Source: an uncultured Clostridia bacterium
GTDB lineage: Bacteria; Bacillota; Clostridia; Saccharofermentanales; Saccharofermentanaceae
Assembly (NCBI GenBank): GCA_946407705.1
Contig: CAMJPC010000007.1
Coordinates: 1-64,000 of the forward strand
DNA: 64,000 nt
Reading direction: 5' to 3'
The first letter of the stretch is position 1. Each line of letters opens with the position of its first letter. A model generated the notes under the pieces. It was not told the DNA's origin and searched no databases. It saw only the letters and a program-made list of their open reading frames with translations. Below are positions 60,959 to 64,000 of this stretch, piece by piece. A program made the position numbers and the translations under genes.

Positions 60959-63264
60959 AAAGCGTTTATCCTTTCAACAATACTCCCGACCGGGTGCTCC
61001 CACTCTGCGGAGGCAAGGGATCTTCGCTCATCCGCATGACGAGGATGGGGCTGCCCGTTCCTGAAGGAATGGTCATCCTCGCAGGCGCTTCTTCTGAGGA
61101 TGAGTGGGCTGAAGTGCGTTCTGCGCTTGCTTCTTTGTCCGATAAGTACACATACGCCGTCAGGTCTTCGGCTTTGAATGAGGATGGTGCTGAAAACTCT
61201 TTCGCCGGGCAGTATGAGACGCTGACTGACGTTGCCAGGGACAATCTGGAAGAGGCAGTAAAGTCGGTCATTAAATCGGCGGATAACTCCCGCGTCAAGG
61301 AATATCTTACGAATGCCAACGTGGCGGCGAGCGGGATCGCGGTTGTCGTTCAGAGGTTTGTGAGACCGCTATATGCGGGAGTCCTTTTCACTGCGGACGC
61401 GGTAACGGGAAGCAGCAGATACATGGTCGGAAACTTCGTCGAAGGCGAAGGCGAGGCGCTGGTATCGGGTCAGAAAAACGCTTCCGAATTCAGGATAGAC
61501 GCAATGAAATACGCATTCACGGGCGACGGGCGAATGAAGAGGTTCGCGCGTTCCTTGTACAAATATGCGTGCAGGATCAGGGATGAATATGGGTGCGAAG
61601 CCGACATCGAATGGGCAGTCTCCGGGGGACGTCTTTACATACTCCAGGCACGCCCGATCACCACTTTGAAGAGTTTTGATCCCGATACTTTCCTGGTCAA
61701 CGGCTCGAAATCCGGCGAATACATGCTCACCAAGACCAATGTCGGCGAGATCTTCATGAAGCCGCTGACACCCGCGACTTACAGCATGCTGCAGATTATC
61801 AACGACGTGCTGTATCTGCCGCAGTGGCTCGACGCGATCGAGGGGCAGGCGTACATGAACGTCAGCGTCCTGTGTTCGATGCTGATGGCGATGGGAATGA
61901 AGGAAGAAAAGGCTTTCGAGGCCGTGAGAGACCTCGTCGGCAATCTGCCTTCTGGTCAGACTGTGCCCGTCTTCCCTTTCAGCGGCAAGAAGTTCAGAAA
62001 GAACCTCTGGGAGATACTGACAGGTGCCAAAGCAAAGGGCTATAAGTGCCGCCTGAGCAAAGCGCAGAAGAAAGAGATGGTCGATAACTTCCCTGATATC
62101 TGCAGGGGCCTGATCGGCGAGATCCGACTGCTTAAGACAAACGAAGAGCTGTACCGCTACGGATGCGACGTGCTCGCGCAGAAACTGAGTGACGGTCTTG
62201 CTTCGTTCATGGCTATGTCCGGATCGAACATAATGGATCTTTTCAGCATGCGCAAAAAGATCGTGAAGCTCACGGGCGAAGAGACCGCAAATGCCCTGCT
62301 GGGCGGCTGTCTCGGTGTTATCGAGAGCATGAAGCCGCTACTCATGTTGGAAGATGTCATAAGCGGAAAAACTACTGAAGAAGAGTTCATGAGGGTCTGC
62401 GGACAGCGCACCGTCAACGAGATGGAGTTCTCCGAGAAACACCCGTATGAGATAGAGGATTACGTTGAGAAAGCCATTGCGGATTACCGTACGCAGGGTG
62501 TCAGCGCGCACGATCTGAAAGCGAAGAGCGAGGCTGAATTTAATGTTGCTTTGGACACGTTTGTTAAAGAAAATCCGTCAAAGGCCAAGAAAGTCAGGAA
62601 GATGCTTGCCAAGTTCGCCGCGTCGAATGCTTTTCGCGAGGATTTCAGAGCGAAGGGCGTCTGGTCGCTGTGCGTAATGCGCGAATGGCTCTTGGGAGTC
62701 GGCCGTGCAAACGATCTGGGCGACGATGTTTTCATGCTGTATATCCGCGAGGCGATCGACCTGACCAAGGGCGATAAATCCGTGTTAGAGAAGATCGCAG
62801 CGAGGAAGGCGAACTACGCCGGGTATCTGGAGAACCCGCCCTTCCCTAACGTCATCATAGGCAGGTTTGAGCCCTCCGAGTGGCTCGCCGATCCTAAGAG
62901 GAGAAACGATTTCTACTGCAGCGGATCTGATGTTACGGTGTCTGATTCATTGATCAAGGGCTTCCCCGGTGCTGCAGGAAAGGTAACGGGAACGGTTCGC
63001 GTGATCGAGAGCATCGACAAGATAGAAGAGCTTCAGGCGGGAGAGATCCTGGTCACGAGCGCGACAAATATCGGCTGGACGAGGATCTTCCCCAAGGTGT
63101 CTGCGATCGTTACCGATATCGGTGCGCCGCTGTCTCACGCCGCGATCGTTGCGCGTGAATTCGGCATTCCCGCGGTCGTAGGATGCGGCAATGCAACTAC
63201 GGTTCTGAAGACGGGCGATGTCGTTGAAGTCGACGGAATGAAAGGTACTGTCAGTATCCGTTGA
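60955..63264 (+). CDS. PEP-synthase-like / rifampin-phosphotransferase-like enzyme
   Basis: 769 residues with a GTG start overlapping the tetR stop. The N-terminal ATP-grasp domain (1 to about 240) has GGKGSSLIRMTRMGLPVPEG, YAVRSSALNEDGAENSFAGQ and DIEWAVSGGRLYILQARPIT. The middle (about 250-650) is not recognised. The phosphohistidine domain is at the C-terminus (VSAIVTDIGAPLSHAAIVAR, catalytic His). The PEP/pyruvate barrel of true PEP synthases is missing, so the order ATP-grasp, substrate domain, His domain is that of rifampin phosphotransferase (usually about 865 residues). It probably phosphorylates a small molecule, possibly an antibiotic. Confidence 0.85.
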   Translation: MKSVYPFNNTPDRVLPLCGGKGSSLIRMTRMGLPVPEGMVILAGASSEDEWAEVRSALASLSDKYTYAVRSSALNEDGAENSFAGQYETLTDVARDNLEEAVKSVIKSADNSRVKEYLTNANVAASGIAVVVQRFVRPLYAGVLFTADAVTGSSRYMVGNFVEGEGEALVSGQKNASEFRIDAMKYAFTGDGRMKRFARSLYKYACRIRDEYGCEADIEWAVSGGRLYILQARPITTLKSFDPDTFLVNGSKSGEYMLTKTNVGEIFMKPLTPATYSMLQIINDVLYLPQWLDAIEGQAYMNVSVLCSMLMAMGMKEEKAFEAVRDLVGNLPSGQTVPVFPFSGKKFRKNLWEILTGAKAKGYKCRLSKAQKKEMVDNFPDICRGLIGEIRLLKTNEELYRYGCDVLAQKLSDGLASFMAMSGSNIMDLFSMRKKIVKLTGEETANALLGGCLGVIESMKPLLMLEDVISGKTTEEEFMRVCGQRTVNEMEFSEKHPYEIEDYVEKAIADYRTQGVSAHDLKAKSEAEFNVALDTFVKENPSKAKKVRKMLAKFAASNAFREDFRAKGVWSLCVMREWLLGVGRANDLGDDVFMLYIREAIDLTKGDKSVLEKIAARKANYAGYLENPPFPNVIIGRFEPSEWLADPKRRNDFYCSGSDVTVSDSLIKGFPGAAGKVTGTVRVIESIDKIEELQAGEILVTSATNIGWTRIFPKVSAIVTDIGAPLSHAAIVAREFGIPAVVGCGNATTVLKTGDVVEVDGMKGTVSIR

Positions 63265-63286
63265 ACAAACAAAAACTGATCAACTG

Positions 63287-63323
63287 AAAAGTGCTCTAAA
63301 CCGGATGGTATAGAGCACTTTTT
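63287..63323. terminator. Bidirectional intrinsic terminator
   Basis: AAAAGTGCTCTA (63287-63298), 12-base loop, TAGAGCACTTTTT (63311-63323). It serves both the phosphotransferase-like gene and the convergent EAL gene. Confidence 0.85.
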
Positions 63324-63333
63324 ATTTCACTTC

Positions 63334-64000
63334 TTACGCATTCTGCGGAGGCTGCGGCGGAGCCGGCTGAACTGGCGGCTGCGGAGCTGCCGGGGGCTGA
63401 GGTGCGGGAGCAGCGCCGATCCTGACGGCGTATTCGTTCTTGGGCATAGGCCTTGCGAAGTAGTAACCCTGGATCATGTCGCAGCCCTGTCTGGCGAGGA
63501 ACTCTACCTGTTCCTGATCTTCTACGCCTTCGGCGACGGTCATCATGTTGAGGTTCTTGGCGAGCTTGATGGCTTCTGATACGACGATGTCTGCACGGTC
63601 GCCGCCCTTTTCGCCGCGGAAGAAATCAGCGTCGAGCTTGAGGACGTCGAGCGGCATGTCCTTGAGCGAGTTAAGCGATGAGTAGCCTGCGCCGAAGTCG
63701 TCCATGGAGACCATGAAACCGAATGATTTCAGTGCCTTGATGGTCTCGATCATGGCGTTCTTGTCGTCGAAGAAAGCGCTCTCGGTGAGCTCGATCTCGA
63801 GGAGATTGTGAGGGCAGCCGGTTCTGTCGACCATGTCGCGGATCTGCACGGCAAGGTCCTTCTCGGCGAAGTGGGCGCGTGATACGTTGACTGATACCGG
63901 CACTACTTTGAGACCCATGTCGAGCCACATCTTCTGGTCGGCGGCAACGTGGGAAATCATGTAGTGATCGATCTCGGTGATGAAGCCGTTCTTTTCGAAG
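63334..64000 (-). CDS. EAL-domain c-di-GMP phosphodiesterase, 3' part (cut by window edge)
   Basis: The reading frame runs without a stop to the window edge (in-frame codons upstream of the first Met read FEKNGFITEIDHY, normal EAL sequence), so the 5' part is missing. The visible part keeps the catalytic motifs: VNVSRAHF, LLEIELTESAFF, DDFGAGYSS, LKLDADFF, AEGVED and MIQGYYFARPMPK. This domain is likely an active phosphodiesterase, unlike the degenerate one at 12068. The C-terminus is a Pro/Ala/Gln tail. Domains before the EAL cannot be seen. Confidence 0.9.
   Translation of the reverse strand, partial: FEKNGFITEIDHYMISHVAADQKMWLDMGLKVVPVSVNVSRAHFAEKDLAVQIRDMVDRTGCPHNLLEIELTESAFFDDKNAMIETIKALKSFGFMVSMDDFGAGYSSLNSLKDMPLDVLKLDADFFRGEKGGDRADIVVSEAIKLAKNLNMMTVAEGVEDQEQVEFLARQGCDMIQGYYFARPMPKNEYAVRIGAAPAPQPPAAPQPPVQPAPPQPPQNA

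Overview
The window reads as the chromosome of a low-to-mid GC Gram-positive anaerobe of the Clostridia type. Shine-Dalgarno sites are strong GGAGG types, promoters are sigma-A-like, there are several lipoprotein signal peptides, there are TagB/TagF-like glycerophosphotransferases, and nothing indicates an outer membrane. The species cannot be named from the sequence. No rRNA, tRNA, CRISPR array, transposase or phage gene was seen. No stretch longer than 300 bases lacks a gene.

Layout: 1-5.8 kb holds two unknown membrane-anchored proteins, a decayed copy of one gene tail, and the three-gene proton-translocating transhydrogenase operon (pntAA-pntAB-pntB). 5.8-13.9 kb holds a family 2 glycosyltransferase, a serpin lipoprotein, a zinc-ribbon membrane protein, an ECF sigma/anti-sigma pair, an acidic lipoprotein and a membrane GGDEF-EAL protein with degenerate catalytic motifs.

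13.9-32.1 kb is a long minus-strand block behind a good promoter at 32056-32084, and is the most striking part. It encodes phosphonate synthesis (PEP mutase, phosphonopyruvate decarboxylase, a phosphonoacetaldehyde reductase-like enzyme, a transaminase), up to three nucleotidyltransferase domains for activating the product (two fused to PEP mutase, one fused to the transaminase), and two TagB/TagF-like transferases. It also encodes three paralogous proteins of about 870 residues in which a YidC/Oxa1 insertase domain is fused to extra membrane helices and an alkaline-phosphatase/sulfatase-fold catalytic domain. I infer a surface phosphonate-decoration system: CMP-aminoethylphosphonate or CMP-hydroxyethylphosphonate is made inside and transferred to an envelope polymer by the YidC-sulfatase fusions and/or the TagF-like enzymes.

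32.2-34.7 kb holds a beta-helix-like lipoprotein with a Lys-Pro-Thr tail and a J-domain membrane protein. 34.7-49.1 kb is a minus-strand glycan locus. It has a PglF/PglE/PglC/PglD-like set (bacillosamine-type sugar synthesis and lipid-linked initiation) with a family 4 glycosyltransferase, an unknown three-repeat protein, gpsA, and a nonulosonic acid set (NeuA, NeuC, NeuB, acetyltransferase, CBS-nucleotidyltransferase, 4,6-dehydratase). 49.1-55.5 kb is a dTDP-rhamnose operon (rfbB, rfbD, rfbC, rfbA) headed by a His-rich DUF4012-like protein and interrupted between rfbB and rfbD by an AT-rich TIR + TM-macro pair that matches type II Thoeris anti-phage defence.

55.5-64 kb holds an MFS transporter, a lipase-like hydrolase, a Thr/Glu-rich lipoprotein, a CHAP-domain secreted protein abutting a headless leucine-rich-repeat fragment, a TetR regulator with a palindromic operator next to a rifampin-phosphotransferase-like enzyme, and the 3' part of a canonical EAL-domain gene cut by the window edge. 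No Wzx flippase or Wzy polymerase was found in the window, so glycan export must be encoded elsewhere or use another route.
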